A stretch of 64,000 bases of DNA from G965197005 sp965197005 (GCA_965197005.1 OZ239982.1:1364001-1428000), one strand, 5' to 3'. Counted from the stretch's first letter, positions 25,077 to 35,314 are shown. Made by a program: numbers and translations. Notes: generated by a model from the letters alone, not told the origin.

Positions 25077-26312
25077 ATGCTTTGCTACCATACGTTCTCG
25101 CCAGAGAAATTGCGCGAACCGCCTCAAACAGATTTTTTTGTCCTAAATGAACACCCGTCTTTACAAGTAGACTTCCTTGCTTTTCAAAGTGAAAAACCCA
25201 GCAAACAGCCTCCTGTTGTTATTTTAAGTGGTGCATTTCAAAGTTTTGCTTCATTCCAAACTGAGGTGCAAGCCTTAGTACAAACCCATGCAGTGATTAT
25301 TGTAGAGATGCCATCTCAGGGTAATAATATGCAGATTGTTGATGATTTTAGTCTGTATGATTATGCCGCCTTGCTTTATGCCTTTGTTCGGCAACATCAG
25401 TTAGCAAAAATTAACCTTATTGGTTTAAGCTATGGCTCTGCAATGGCGTTAATTTATGCTGGTTTGTACCCTAATTATTGCCATAAACTGATTTTATCTG
25501 GCATTACTTGTTTTAAACGTGAGGATATGCTGCCTCTTTTAAATGATTCTTTTGAGCTATTGCAGGCAGATAATATGGAAGGCTACGCCACGCTTGCTTT
25601 ATCTCATTTGATAAACCACAACCGTTTGGCGCAAACGGGCATTCAAAAAATTCATCGTAGACTGTTATATAGACAGGTTAAAACATTGCAAGATGTGCAG
25701 CGAAAACGCCATATTAGTAATACGCAAAGGTTAATTGATTTTACTGGCTTTAAGCAGTTTCCCGTTTGCCCTACTTTGGTTGTTGCTGGAGAGTTTGATA
25801 ATTTTACCCAAGCCGATGAGCAAGCTACGACCGCTCAACATTGTGCTAATGCCGCCTTTGTTATTATTAAAAATGCAGATCATCTTATTCAATTAGAGCA
25901 AGTAGAGGCTATGGCGCAATTAGGTCAGGCTTTTTTTAATAACCAAGATTTAAGTAACATTGATAATCTGTGTATCTATCAGCCTGATGGGTATGTATTT
26001 GATAAAAGTCATATTGCACCCTTAGTAGAAAACCTGAATTTAAAGGCAACGCTTATTGCTCAAGATAAGAGCAGGTTAAATGTACGGATTGAGGCTTTAA
26101 ATGTCAGTGAATTTATTTTATCTACTGATACAGATATCAACAAGGTATATTCAAAGCTCTATATTCCTTGTCTTAATCTGTATTTTTATGTGCATTTATT
26201 AAGCATCAAAAACTCTAATAGTGGGCAGATTAACGGCATCTTTAGTCAACAGGTTTTAAAAGATATGCATGCATTGCAAGAATTTGTTGCCAGCTTTAGT
26301 CTGCCTGTATAA
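25077..26312 (+). CDS. RhlA-like alpha/beta hydrolase with a C-terminal PilZ-like region
   Basis: A 411-residue protein. Residues about 40-285 form an alpha/beta hydrolase: nucleophile elbow GLSYGSAM, acid in AGEFDNFTQADEQ, and His in KNADHLIQLEQ. The order and spacing, including SFELLQADNMEGYATLALSH, resemble RhlA, which joins 3-hydroxyacyl chains for rhamnolipid precursors. The last 120 residues are extra; LNVRIEALNVSEFILSTD is loosely like a PilZ core but lacks the usual Gly and the clear RxxxR, so cyclic-di-GMP binding is doubtful. Its end overlaps the convergent lipase-like gene by 17 bases. Confidence 0.7.
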   Translation: MLCYHTFSPEKLREPPQTDFFVLNEHPSLQVDFLAFQSEKPSKQPPVVILSGAFQSFASFQTEVQALVQTHAVIIVEMPSQGNNMQIVDDFSLYDYAALLYAFVRQHQLAKINLIGLSYGSAMALIYAGLYPNYCHKLILSGITCFKREDMLPLLNDSFELLQADNMEGYATLALSHLINHNRLAQTGIQKIHRRLLYRQVKTLQDVQRKRHISNTQRLIDFTGFKQFPVCPTLVVAGEFDNFTQADEQATTAQHCANAAFVIIKNADHLIQLEQVEAMAQLGQAFFNNQDLSNIDNLCIYQPDGYVFDKSHIAPLVENLNLKATLIAQDKSRLNVRIEALNVSEFILSTDTDINKVYSKLYIPCLNLYFYVHLLSIKNSNSGQINGIFSQQVLKDMHALQEFVASFSLPV

Positions 26313-27264
26313 AGATTTGATTTTCATCTAAAAACTGTTTATAAAATGCCGCTGACTTGGTTGCTATTTCAATCATTGCCATGTGTCCAACATCTTGCCA
26401 AATTTTAACTTGTAAATTTGCCATACGCTGCTGCCAAATAGGGACTAAACTGATATCCAAAAGCCGATCTTTTGCACCCCACATAAGCAAACTGGGAGCT
26501 TTAATCTGTGCCAGTTCTCCATTAAAAATATGCGGAAAATCCAGTTCTGCAAATAGTTTTTGCCAGCGCATTTTACGCTTTTGATATAACTGCGCTATGT
26601 AATCTAAAGCAGGTTTAGGCACCCAAGGTGGCTGTGCCATGGTCAACGGATAAAATCGTTCAAATTCCTCTTTATTTGTAATTAAAAATGGATTAATACC
26701 CTGTGCTAGTAATTTATCTAAATCGCTAGATTTAGGGGCAGGCAGACCCGCGGGGTCTATCATCAATAAACTTAATACTGATTGCGGTTGACGGTATGCT
26801 ATCCAAGCAGCGATTGCACCTCCCATTGAGTTACCTGCAATATGGTATTGCTGCACCCCTAATTTATGTAAAAAATCAATGACTCTTGATGCTTGACTGG
26901 CAACGTCATAATGCAAATTAGGAATATAAGGCGTTTGTCCATGAGCACCAACATCAATAATTAAAACTCGATAATCAGCAACAAAATGTTTAGCAAAGCG
27001 CAACCAAATATCCTTATCTGAGGTAAACCCATGCAATAGCACTAATGTGGATTGTTTGGTATTAGCATTGCGATTTTCATAGTAACTTAGACTGATGTCT
27101 TTAACCGCTAACTGTTTTTCTGTAAATCCATAAAAATGGCTTTCTGCCCACATTGCGCTGCGATATAACAGCGCACCTATTTGCAGATAATTCAGCCATA
27201 TAAAAACGCACAAACCTAATAGGATAACTGGCAGTAATAATATCTTTTTATTTCTCAATCTCAT
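26296..27264 (-). CDS. Membrane-anchored alpha/beta hydrolase, lipase-like
   Basis: A 322-residue alpha/beta hydrolase with one N-terminal hydrophobic anchor (residues about 8-28), so it probably faces the periplasm. The oxyanion region is VLLHGFTSDKD, the nucleophile lies in IAGNSMGGAIAAW, the acid in MWGAKDRLLD and the His in DVGHMAMIE. It is similar to cold-adapted lipases and esterases of gammaproteobacteria; substrate unknown. It is divergent from dusA and convergent with the RhlA-like gene. Confidence 0.85.
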   Translation of the reverse strand: MRLRNKKILLLPVILLGLCVFIWLNYLQIGALLYRSAMWAESHFYGFTEKQLAVKDISLSYYENRNANTKQSTLVLLHGFTSDKDIWLRFAKHFVADYRVLIIDVGAHGQTPYIPNLHYDVASQASRVIDFLHKLGVQQYHIAGNSMGGAIAAWIAYRQPQSVLSLLMIDPAGLPAPKSSDLDKLLAQGINPFLITNKEEFERFYPLTMAQPPWVPKPALDYIAQLYQKRKMRWQKLFAELDFPHIFNGELAQIKAPSLLMWGAKDRLLDISLVPIWQQRMANLQVKIWQDVGHMAMIEIATKSAAFYKQFLDENQIFIQAD

Positions 27265-27371
27265 GGCATACTCCGCTGTCTTTTATTGTTATACTCTTTT
27301 TAATTTATCCAGACTCAAGCTATAGTGCAAGCTCTAATTAAAATCCTAATAGCAACAATGAAAACCAAAAT

Positions 27372-28346
27372 ATGACATTAAAAGCCCCCCTCGACCACAC
27401 ATTTTGTACTGCTCCTATGATGGAGTGGTCGGATAAACACTGCCGCTATTTTTGGCGAGGACTAACAGAGCATACTCTAATGTATAGTGAGATGGTGACC
27501 TGTGGCGCACTTTTATTTGGTCAAACTGAGCGTTTTTTAGAGTTTAATAAACCAGAGCACCCTCTTGCCTTACAGTTAGGTGGCAGTGTTCCTAGTGAGC
27601 TTGCTCAATGCGCCAAACTGGTACAAGACTTTGGCTATGATGAGGTTAATCTGAATGTAGGCTGTCCTAGTGACCGTGTGCAAAATAACCGTATTGGCGC
27701 TTGTTTAATGGATAGCCCTAGATTGGTCAGTGAGTGTATTGATGCGATGCAGCAAGCCTGTGACATTCCTGTAAGCATTAAACATCGCATTGGTATTGAT
27801 GATAAAAACAGTTATCAAGAGCTGGCTGAATTTGTACATACCGTAGCAAACACGGGCTGTAAAACCTTTATTGTGCATGCTCGTATTGCGTTATTGAAAG
27901 GTTTATCGCCTAAGCAAAATCGTGAAGTACCCCCTTTGCAATATGAGTTGGTTTATCAGCTCAAACGTGATTTTCCTCAGCTTGAAATCATCATCAATGG
28001 TGGTATTACTAGCCATGCTCAAGCTCAGGCTCATTTAGAACATGTGGACGGTGTGATGCTAGGACGAGCGGCGTATCACACGCCTGCAATGCTTATGCAA
28101 GCTGATTCTCTATATTTTCATGGCGAGTTAAAAGTCGATAAAAAAGCCGCTATTCGCAGGCTTTATCCTTATATTCAAGCTCATCAAGAAAAAGGCGGCA
28201 GTTGGCATGGCGTCATGCGACATACTATGGGCTTATTTCATGGCATGGCAGGGGGCAAGTTATATCGACGCTATTTAAGTGAGAATGTAAAAAATGAGCG
28301 TCATTTTAGTGAAATTATCGAACAAGCGTTAGCACATGTCAGTTAA
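27372..28346 (+). CDS. dusA: tRNA-dihydrouridine synthase A
   Basis: A 324-residue FMN enzyme that reduces U20/U20a in the tRNA D loop. The N-terminus FCTAPMMEWSDKHCRYF, LQLGGSVPSELAQCAKL, the catalytic-cysteine motif NLNVGCPSDRVQNNRIGACL, FIVHARIALLKGLSPKQN and the C-terminal GGSWHGVMRHTMGLFHG are typical of DusA rather than DusB or DusC. It has its own promoter region, divergent from the lipase-like gene, and a terminator follows at 28382. Confidence 0.96.
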   Translation: MTLKAPLDHTFCTAPMMEWSDKHCRYFWRGLTEHTLMYSEMVTCGALLFGQTERFLEFNKPEHPLALQLGGSVPSELAQCAKLVQDFGYDEVNLNVGCPSDRVQNNRIGACLMDSPRLVSECIDAMQQACDIPVSIKHRIGIDDKNSYQELAEFVHTVANTGCKTFIVHARIALLKGLSPKQNREVPPLQYELVYQLKRDFPQLEIIINGGITSHAQAQAHLEHVDGVMLGRAAYHTPAMLMQADSLYFHGELKVDKKAAIRRLYPYIQAHQEKGGSWHGVMRHTMGLFHGMAGGKLYRRYLSENVKNERHFSEIIEQALAHVS

Positions 28347-28355
28347 GCATCATAT

Positions 28356-28417
28356 CTAGCAAATCTATTTTGCTAGTAGATTAAGCCATTTCATCATTTA
28401 TTAATGGCTTATTTTTT
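28356..28417 (+). terminator. Double hairpin terminator after dusA
   Basis: First stem CTAGCAAA/TTTGCTAG (28356-28376); second stem TAAGCCATT/AATGGCTTA (28382-28411) followed by six T residues. The second has terminator form for dusA and overlaps the stop codon of the convergent SemiSWEET gene. Confidence 0.7.
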
Positions 28418-28681
28418 AAGTTTATTAATTAGGGTAATAATCAATACAGGTAATGCCAATAAAAAAGTGAATATATTTGCCAGCAAAATGGCAAGATCAT
28501 CAACCAGAATACCGTAAATAAGCCACACACTAACGCCACTTAAAAATAAGACATACATGCTTAATGAAATGCCCTCCGTATTGCGAGTACGTATGCTATG
28601 TATGGCTTGCGGTGCAAAGGCTAAGGTGGTTAAAAGAGCGGCAATTAAACCAACAATAAGTTCTATTGATATATTATTCAT
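28409..28681 (-). CDS. SemiSWEET-type PQ-loop transporter
   Basis: A 90-residue membrane protein with three helices, the size of bacterial SemiSWEETs that dimerise to pass sugars down a gradient. The first helix holds TLAFAPQAIHSIRTRNTEGI, with the PQ motif and the conserved polar loop; a second helix has SLSMYVLFLSGVSVWLIYGI with a tryptophan typical of the sugar site. Substrate is not known. It lies 12 bases downstream of mlaA in the same direction. Confidence 0.9.
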   Translation of the reverse strand: MNNISIELIVGLIAALLTTLAFAPQAIHSIRTRNTEGISLSMYVLFLSGVSVWLIYGILVDDLAILLANIFTFLLALPVLIITLINKLKK

Positions 28682-28693
28682 TAAAATACAAAC

Positions 28694-29593
28694 TCATTCT
28701 TCAAATAACCAGTCATCTTCTTTAAATCCGTTATCTTTAATAGCTCGATTTGGTGCTTGCTGAGAATTGATTTCCTCGTCTGTTGCTTCTATAAAGGTTT
28801 CGTCTGTTTCATCTATAAATTCATCTGCAAACTCATCTTGAGTGTTTGTACTTTGAGCATCTGCGGTCAGATATGCCCTATGCTGCAAATAAATACTTCT
28901 AATAAATATATATTTGTCGCCTGTAATTAAACTTTCTTGAGCTAAAAAATGAGCCCGTGTTTGAATATTATCCAGCGCAAAAAGTGCTGTTTTTTGGATT
29001 TCATTTTGCCCTATTCGTGTGTATGCCAAACCACTAACGCCTGTTACTAGTTCGCCACTAAAACTGCGTAAGGTATAAACGCCAAATACGGGTAGTACCA
29101 AATAAGGACCACTGGATATTCCCCAGCTAGCAAACACCTGTCCAAAATCCTCATTGTGTGAGGTCAATCCTATCTTGCTTGCCACATCAAATACGCCAAA
29201 AAAGCCAACGGTGCTGTTAATTAAAAAGCGTGATAAATCCACACTGGCATCAACTATTTTGAGCTGTAATAGATTGCTCACTAAAACCACAGGTTCTTTT
29301 AGGTTATTGAAAAAATGGCCGACCGAACGGTCTACAGGTTTTGGAGCAATATAGTCATAGCCGACCGCCACAGGGCGTAATAACCAAGTGTCTAAGGCTT
29401 CATTAACAGCAAACATGCTGCGATTAAAGCCTTCCCAGGGGTCTGGATTATCTTCTTTTAGCGTTTGTGAGTAGGCAACAATAGGCAGGCTTAAAAACGC
29501 CATTAATAGCGCATAACGCCTTAGTAACTTTATGTTATACATCATTAAAAAAACTGAAAACTTCATAATATAGGAAAAATAAATTAACGCCAT
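28694..29593 (-). CDS. mlaA: MlaA/VacJ family outer-membrane lipid asymmetry protein
   Basis: A 299-residue protein of the MlaA family, which removes misplaced phospholipids from the outer leaflet of the outer membrane. Family features are NPDPWEGFNRSMFAVNEALD, NNLKEPVVLVSNLLQL, SRFLINSTVGFFGVFDVA, EDFGQVFASWG and GPYLVLPVFG. Unlike E. coli MlaA no lipobox is seen; a signal peptide ending near VAYSQ is likely. The C-terminal 50 residues are acidic and extra. The first ATG lies three bases after hrpA, with AGG 10 bases upstream; later Met codons could also serve, so the N-terminus is uncertain. Confidence 0.9.
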   Translation of the reverse strand: MALIYFSYIMKFSVFLMMYNIKLLRRYALLMAFLSLPIVAYSQTLKEDNPDPWEGFNRSMFAVNEALDTWLLRPVAVGYDYIAPKPVDRSVGHFFNNLKEPVVLVSNLLQLKIVDASVDLSRFLINSTVGFFGVFDVASKIGLTSHNEDFGQVFASWGISSGPYLVLPVFGVYTLRSFSGELVTGVSGLAYTRIGQNEIQKTALFALDNIQTRAHFLAQESLITGDKYIFIRSIYLQHRAYLTADAQSTNTQDEFADEFIDETDETFIEATDEEINSQQAPNRAIKDNGFKEDDWLFEE

Positions 29594-29596
29594 TGT

Positions 29597-32500
29597 TTAT
29601 TCGCCTGTTAATTCATGCCAGCGTTTTTGCAAGCGTTTTTTAGAAACGGCCTCTTGTGTGCCTAAGCTCTGAGCAAACAATCCCACACGCCATTCTTGCA
29701 GCAACCAGTAAAAGGCTTGGTAGTCTGGTTCTAATAGTAAGTTCATATTTTTAGTACGCTGGGCAAAGGCATCATAAATGCTATGATATTCCAGCATTAG
29801 GGCACGGTCTCTGTTTAAATTGCCAGTTAATTTTTCTAAGCGGTAGCATATTGCTTTTAGATAACGAGGATATTGCTCAAGCTGCTGCCAACTTGTTTGT
29901 AACATAAAATCAGGACAGAAAAGCTGTTTAATCTGTGCTTGTATATCAGTACAAGCCATGGCTTTGGGTAAAGAAATGTCTTTTTTAATTTGTTGTAATA
30001 TTTGATGGCGTAAATCAAGCCATACGAGCAGCTCGTCAATTAGGCGTTGGTAGTTTTGTTCCAGTAATTGGCGTTTGTCTAAACAGGCGATAAACTCATC
30101 ATAGCTATAGGCAAGTGCATTTATATCACTGACAAAGGTATGGTAAAAAATCGCATTAATACAGTCTTCAAGAAATCCACTTTCATCGCTGAGACCTCGT
30201 AGTTTAAGTGCCTGAGCTTTGATAAATGGCTTTAGTTGTTGTTTAATCCAAGTATGTTGGGTGCTAAGTTGATGACGCAACAGGGCTAAAAGTCCAAGTT
30301 GATGAGCACGCATACTTTGCGCCTTATCGCTGCTTGCCGTTAAGCAGATACCCTGTTTAAAATGACCGCTTAAATGCGGATAAAAACGTACGATTAGTCC
30401 ATTTTGCTGCTTTTCTATCTGTTTATGAATGCCTGCTTTGGGAAAGGTATCAACACTTGTTATTTCTGTATTTGTTTGTTTGTCCATCACTGTTTGTTGT
30501 TGCTCAAACTGTTGTTTAAGGGCATTAATATCTCGTCCTTGAGTTAATAACTTATGCTTTTCATAGACCTTAATGTTCATTTTAAAATGGGCATCAATCG
30601 CTGCGTTTTCAAGCTGACTTATCTCTATTTTTGGATAAACTTGCTGATTAATAAAATGCAGCAAATTCATATACAAGGATTGTTGTTTATCACAGGTTGC
30701 TAAAAATTTTTTAGCACTATCAGGTACGGGGACAAGTTGCTTGCGAGTCACTTTAGGCAGTGCTTTTAATAAGGCGATAACCTTATCTTCTAATAAACCA
30801 GGCACCAACCATTGAATGCGTTCTATTGGCACTTGCCTAAGCATGGGCACTGCTATATTTAAACTCACCCCATCATCAATTGCATTAGGGGCAAAACTGT
30901 AGGTCAAAGGAAACCCAATTCCTTGGTGGGTTAAGGTGTTTGGAAATTGCGCTTCGGTGACTTCTTTACTGGCTTGTTTAAGTAAAAATTCAGTACTAAA
31001 ACATAGGGCTTTTTGGGCTTGTTGATTTAATTTTTTATACCAACAGTCTAATTGTTTATCACTGCAAATATGTGCGGCTATTTGGCTTTGATAAAACTGC
31101 ATAATGCGCTCATCATCAATTAATAAATCACGGCGACGGCTTTTTTCTTCAAGGCGTTCAGCTTCTTTTATAGTTTGCTGATTATGCCGGTAAAATTCGG
31201 TTTGTGTGCGACTTTGCTGTTCAACCAACGCGTGCCGTAGATATAAAATATGTGCTTGCTCTAAATTAATATGCTCATAATTAATGGCTTTTTTATTAAT
31301 AATTTGTAAACCGTATAACAGGCTTTGCTGATAAGCGACAATTTGCCCTGTTTTGGCACGAAAATGTGGCTCAAAATACTGGTGTTTCAGTAAAGGGCTT
31401 GCGACCTCTGCTATCCATTCAGGCTCAATACGAGCCACCGTATGTGCAAACAGTTTGGAGGTTTCCAATAACTGTGCACTTAAAATCCATTTTGGTTTAC
31501 GCTTATTTTGTGAGGAAGTAGGAAAAATTTGAAATTTCTTATTGCGTGTACCAAGATATTCGCCTTCTTCATTTTTATTACCTACCTGGGTTACAAACCC
31601 TGCTAACAAGGATTTATGTATAGCTTGGTAATCTTGATTGTTGCTATGCACATTAAGGTTAAGCTGCTTGCATTGAAGAACCAATTGCCGATGAGTGTCT
31701 CGCCATTCACGCAAACGCATGGAAGACAAATAGTGCGTTTTTGCCCATTTTTTTAATTGCTTGTTAGATAGCTCTTGACGAGCGCACTCATAGGCTTGCC
31801 ATAATTTTATGTAACTTAAAAAGTCCGATTCTTTATCTTGCCACTGTAGATGCTTTTCTTTAGCTGCCGCCTGTTTATCTTTAGGTACGTCTTTAGGGTC
31901 TTGCACATTTAATGCGGCAGCAATGATTAAAATTGGCTCTAATACAGCATAGGTTTCTGCCTGTAAAATAATCCGTGCAATATTAGGATCAAGAGTAAAA
32001 TCAGCCATTTTGCGCCCTAAAGCGGTGAGCTTCTTTTGTGCATTAAGTGCTTCTAGCTCTTGTAACTGTTTAATACCATCATTCAAATAACGTGCATCTG
32101 GCGCATCTAAAAAAGGAAAGCGATGCACATCTGGCAGTTTTAATTTTTGCATTCGCAAAATAACCGCCGCTAAATTAGTGCGTTGAATTTCTGGCTCACT
32201 AAACTCAGCTCTAAGATTAAAATCTTCTTCTGCATACAGACGAATACAAACCCCTGCACTAATCCGCCCACAGCGTCCTGCACGCTGATTGGCACTGGCT
32301 TTAGAAATGGCTTCTATAGGTAGACGTTGAATTTTATGGCGAAAACTATAGCGACTAATACGAGCTAAGCCACTGTCTATGACATAACGAATACCAGGAA
32401 CAGTTAAAGAGGTTTCTGCTACATTGGTTGCCAATACCACACGCTTGCCCTGCCCTGTTGGATTAAAGATTTTCTGCTGTTCATTTTTACTTAAACGAGC

Positions 32501-33469
32501 ATACAGTGGTAAAATTTGCAACTGCTTTAAACTGGCTTTACGCAAGCTATCTGCACACTGACGAATTTCTCGCTCTCCTGGTAAAAATACCAACACATCA
32601 CCTAAGCTGCCGTTGTGCTTATCTAGTACCAAAGTGCGCTCAAGCGCCATTAATACACCCTCAGTTAAGCTGCTATCTGCCTCTTCTGGGTCATCATTAA
32701 ATAAAGGCTGATATTCAATTTCAACAGGATAACTACGACCTGAAACACGGATAATAGGTGCTTGGTTAAAGTGTTCTGAAAAGCGTGCAACATCAATGGT
32801 AGCAGAGGTAATAATTAACTTTAAATCAGGGCGTTTAACTAATAATTGCTTTAAAAAACCCAATAAAAAATCAATATTTAAAGAGCGTTCATGGGCTTCA
32901 TCAATAATAATCGTGTCATATTCATTCAAAAAGCGATCACGTTCTGTCGCTGCCAATAACATGCCATCTGTCATTAATACCAAATTAGAATGATGGGAGA
33001 CTCTGTCCTCAAAACGTACCTGATAACCTACATGTTGCCCTAATTCAGTTTGCATTTCTGCACTAATACGCTCAGCTACGGAGCGTGCAGCAATACGCCG
33101 TGGTTGGGTATGTGCAATACGACCATACAGACCTAACCCTGCTTGCAAACACAGTTTGGGGAGTTGCGTGGTTTTACCAGAGCCTGTCTCCCCTGCAACA
33201 ATCAACACCTGATTTTGCTTAATTGCTTGTAAAATAGATGTCGCCTGTTCACTAACAGGTAAGTGCGGCTGACACTCAAGATTAAGCTGGTGCTGACGTA
33301 GCGCAACTTGCTGCTTGCTTGCTGTTATTTGTCTTTGTATTTTTTGATAAGCGGCACTATCACTGGTCGCCTTTGTGGACTGTAACCGCTCTAGCATTTT
33401 TTGTAATCTAAAACGATCTTTAATAAGACATTGCTCTATGTCTTGAGCTAGTGTTGAAATATTTAACAA
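29597..33469 (-). CDS. hrpA: ATP-dependent RNA helicase HrpA
   Basis: A 1290-residue DEAH-box helicase, full family length. Motif I is IVAGETGSGKTTQLPKL, motif II IIIDEAHERSLNIDF, motif III SATID, and motif VI QRAGRCGR. The helicase-associated domains and the long DUF3418 C-terminal region (for example RWHELTGE at the end) are present. It is known to act on stalled ribosomes. The start is a TTG at 33469 with AGGAAG seven bases upstream; residues before the first ATG (CLIKDRFRLQKML) match the conserved N-terminus, which supports TTG. mlaA follows after three bases. Confidence 0.95.
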   Translation of the reverse strand: MLNISTLAQDIEQCLIKDRFRLQKMLERLQSTKATSDSAAYQKIQRQITASKQQVALRQHQLNLECQPHLPVSEQATSILQAIKQNQVLIVAGETGSGKTTQLPKLCLQAGLGLYGRIAHTQPRRIAARSVAERISAEMQTELGQHVGYQVRFEDRVSHHSNLVLMTDGMLLAATERDRFLNEYDTIIIDEAHERSLNIDFLLGFLKQLLVKRPDLKLIITSATIDVARFSEHFNQAPIIRVSGRSYPVEIEYQPLFNDDPEEADSSLTEGVLMALERTLVLDKHNGSLGDVLVFLPGEREIRQCADSLRKASLKQLQILPLYARLSKNEQQKIFNPTGQGKRVVLATNVAETSLTVPGIRYVIDSGLARISRYSFRHKIQRLPIEAISKASANQRAGRCGRISAGVCIRLYAEEDFNLRAEFSEPEIQRTNLAAVILRMQKLKLPDVHRFPFLDAPDARYLNDGIKQLQELEALNAQKKLTALGRKMADFTLDPNIARIILQAETYAVLEPILIIAAALNVQDPKDVPKDKQAAAKEKHLQWQDKESDFLSYIKLWQAYECARQELSNKQLKKWAKTHYLSSMRLREWRDTHRQLVLQCKQLNLNVHSNNQDYQAIHKSLLAGFVTQVGNKNEEGEYLGTRNKKFQIFPTSSQNKRKPKWILSAQLLETSKLFAHTVARIEPEWIAEVASPLLKHQYFEPHFRAKTGQIVAYQQSLLYGLQIINKKAINYEHINLEQAHILYLRHALVEQQSRTQTEFYRHNQQTIKEAERLEEKSRRRDLLIDDERIMQFYQSQIAAHICSDKQLDCWYKKLNQQAQKALCFSTEFLLKQASKEVTEAQFPNTLTHQGIGFPLTYSFAPNAIDDGVSLNIAVPMLRQVPIERIQWLVPGLLEDKVIALLKALPKVTRKQLVPVPDSAKKFLATCDKQQSLYMNLLHFINQQVYPKIEISQLENAAIDAHFKMNIKVYEKHKLLTQGRDINALKQQFEQQQTVMDKQTNTEITSVDTFPKAGIHKQIEKQQNGLIVRFYPHLSGHFKQGICLTASSDKAQSMRAHQLGLLALLRHQLSTQHTWIKQQLKPFIKAQALKLRGLSDESGFLEDCINAIFYHTFVSDINALAYSYDEFIACLDKRQLLEQNYQRLIDELLVWLDLRHQILQQIKKDISLPKAMACTDIQAQIKQLFCPDFMLQTSWQQLEQYPRYLKAICYRLEKLTGNLNRDRALMLEYHSIYDAFAQRTKNMNLLLEPDYQAFYWLLQEWRVGLFAQSLGTQEAVSKKRLQKRWHELTGE

Positions 33470-33486
33470 CTCAATTCTTCCTATAC

Positions 33487-33513
33487 AAAAAACGCCTCAT
33501 TATAGAGGCGTTT
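33487..33513 (-). terminator. Rho-independent terminator after fadD
   Basis: AAACGCCTC and GAGGCGTTT arms with a 6-base loop; on the minus strand the second arm runs into T residues. It separates fadD from hrpA. Confidence 0.85.
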
Positions 33514-33535
33514 AATGAATGTAAACGAAGTGCTA

Positions 33536-35197
33536 TTATGCGTCTCTTAACTCACGACGCAAGACCTTACCCACATTTGTTTTTGGTAATTCCTCACGAA
33601 ACTCAATTTGCTTAGGCACTTTATAAGAAGTTAAATCTTCACGACACCACTTAATCACTTCTTCTTTCGTTAAATTAGGATTATTACTAACCACAAATAA
33701 TTTAACCGCCTCTGAGGTGCGTTCATCTGGCACGCCAATTGCCGCTGCTTCAATAATATCAGGGTGTGAAGTAGCGGCATCTTCAACCTCATTAGGATAA
33801 ACGTTAAATCCAGAAACAATAATCATGTCTTTTTTACGATCCACAATGGTAATATAACCTTCATCATCGATCACTGCGACATCTCCTGTTTTTATCCAAC
33901 CTTCCGCATCAATGGTTTCTGCTGTTTCTTCAGGGCGATTTAAATAGCCTTTCATAACCTGAGGCCCTTTAACACATAACTCCCCTGCTTCTCCTATTGG
34001 CGTTTCGTTACCTTGTTCATCAATGGTTTTACATAAGGTGCTAGGAACAGGCATACCAATTGTACCTATGCGAATACGGTCAATCGGATTGAGCGTTACC
34101 ACAGGTGAGGTCTCTGTCATACCATAACCTTCTGTAATCTCACAACCCGTAACATCGTGCCATAATTTAGCACCAGCACTGGTTAATGCCATGCCACCTG
34201 AGATGGTTACTTTCAATTTGCTATGATCAATGGCTTTAAAGTCATCACGCTGACAAAGTGCCACAAATAAAGTATTTAAACCAATAAAAGCGGTATACTT
34301 CACTTTTTGTAGGGTTTTAATAAAGCCATTTAAATCCCGTGGATTAGGAATTAAAATAGAATGGTTACCCAACCGTGCTATGACCATACAGTGAACAGTA
34401 AAGGCATAAATATGGTACAAAGGCAAAGGCGCAATAACGCTTTCAGCTGACTTATCTAAAAATGGCTCTAACATAGTAGAACATTGCAACATATTGGCAA
34501 TTAGGTTGCGATGGGTAAGCATTGCACCTTTTGCCACGCCTGTTGTACCACCTGTATATTGTAAAACAGCAATATCATCACGCTCTAATGCCACTTCTTG
34601 AAACTGACCTTTTTTGCCGATATTCAGTGCATCACGCAGGCTATATGAATTAGGAATATTAAATGCGGGCACTTCTTTTTTAATATATTTAAGTACGCTA
34701 TTGATGATAACTCGTTTAAAAGTACCATGAATGTCGCCTACTTCAGTAACAATGACATGCTTAATTTTAGTTCTAGGAACAATAGCCTGCGCTTTATCTG
34801 CCATATTTGCCAAAATAACCAGCGCACAGGCTTCAGAGTCATTAAATTGATGTTCCATTTCATGCTCGGTGTAAAGGGGGTTGGTATTCACAATAACCAC
34901 ACCTGCTCGCATTGCACCAAATACAACAATAGGATACTGCAATATATTCGGTAGTTGCACGGCCATTCGGTCGCCTTTTTTAAGTTTTAATTGGTTTTGT
35001 AAAAAATCCGCAAACTGTGCACTTTTTTGATTTATATCCGCAAAACTAAGGGTTTGACCCAAACAGGTATAGGCATTATGTTCCGCAAATTCTTTAACAT
35101 ATCCATTAAAAATCTCTACTAACGAGCTATATTCGTCAGGATTAATGGTACTGGCATAGTTTTTAGGATAACGCTCGGCAAAAAAAGTCTCTTGCAT
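33536..35197 (-). CDS. fadD: Long-chain fatty acid CoA ligase (FadD)
   Basis: A 553-residue adenylate-forming enzyme that activates fatty acids to acyl-CoA at the inner membrane. The P-loop-like motif is LQYTGGTTGVAKGAML, followed by GYGMTETSPVV, GWIKTGDVAVIDDEGYITI and DRKKDMIIVSGFNVYPNEVE, and the C-terminal lysine region YKVPKQIEFREELPKTNVGK. The ATG at 35197 (MQETFFAERYP) has AAGGA seven bases upstream and is preferred over a frame extending 12 codons further. It is divergent from dctP and ends in a terminator. Confidence 0.95.
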   Translation of the reverse strand: MQETFFAERYPKNYASTINPDEYSSLVEIFNGYVKEFAEHNAYTCLGQTLSFADINQKSAQFADFLQNQLKLKKGDRMAVQLPNILQYPIVVFGAMRAGVVIVNTNPLYTEHEMEHQFNDSEACALVILANMADKAQAIVPRTKIKHVIVTEVGDIHGTFKRVIINSVLKYIKKEVPAFNIPNSYSLRDALNIGKKGQFQEVALERDDIAVLQYTGGTTGVAKGAMLTHRNLIANMLQCSTMLEPFLDKSAESVIAPLPLYHIYAFTVHCMVIARLGNHSILIPNPRDLNGFIKTLQKVKYTAFIGLNTLFVALCQRDDFKAIDHSKLKVTISGGMALTSAGAKLWHDVTGCEITEGYGMTETSPVVTLNPIDRIRIGTIGMPVPSTLCKTIDEQGNETPIGEAGELCVKGPQVMKGYLNRPEETAETIDAEGWIKTGDVAVIDDEGYITIVDRKKDMIIVSGFNVYPNEVEDAATSHPDIIEAAAIGVPDERTSEAVKLFVVSNNPNLTKEEVIKWCREDLTSYKVPKQIEFREELPKTNVGKVLRRELRDA

Positions 35198-35314
35198 AAA
35201 TAATTCCTTAATATCAGCTTTTAAAGTTGTCAAAATTATAAAAAACGAGAGTTTACTCCTTTTCTACAATAGCAGCAAAAATAATGTGCTTATGAATAGT
35301 TTTTACTCTGAAAT

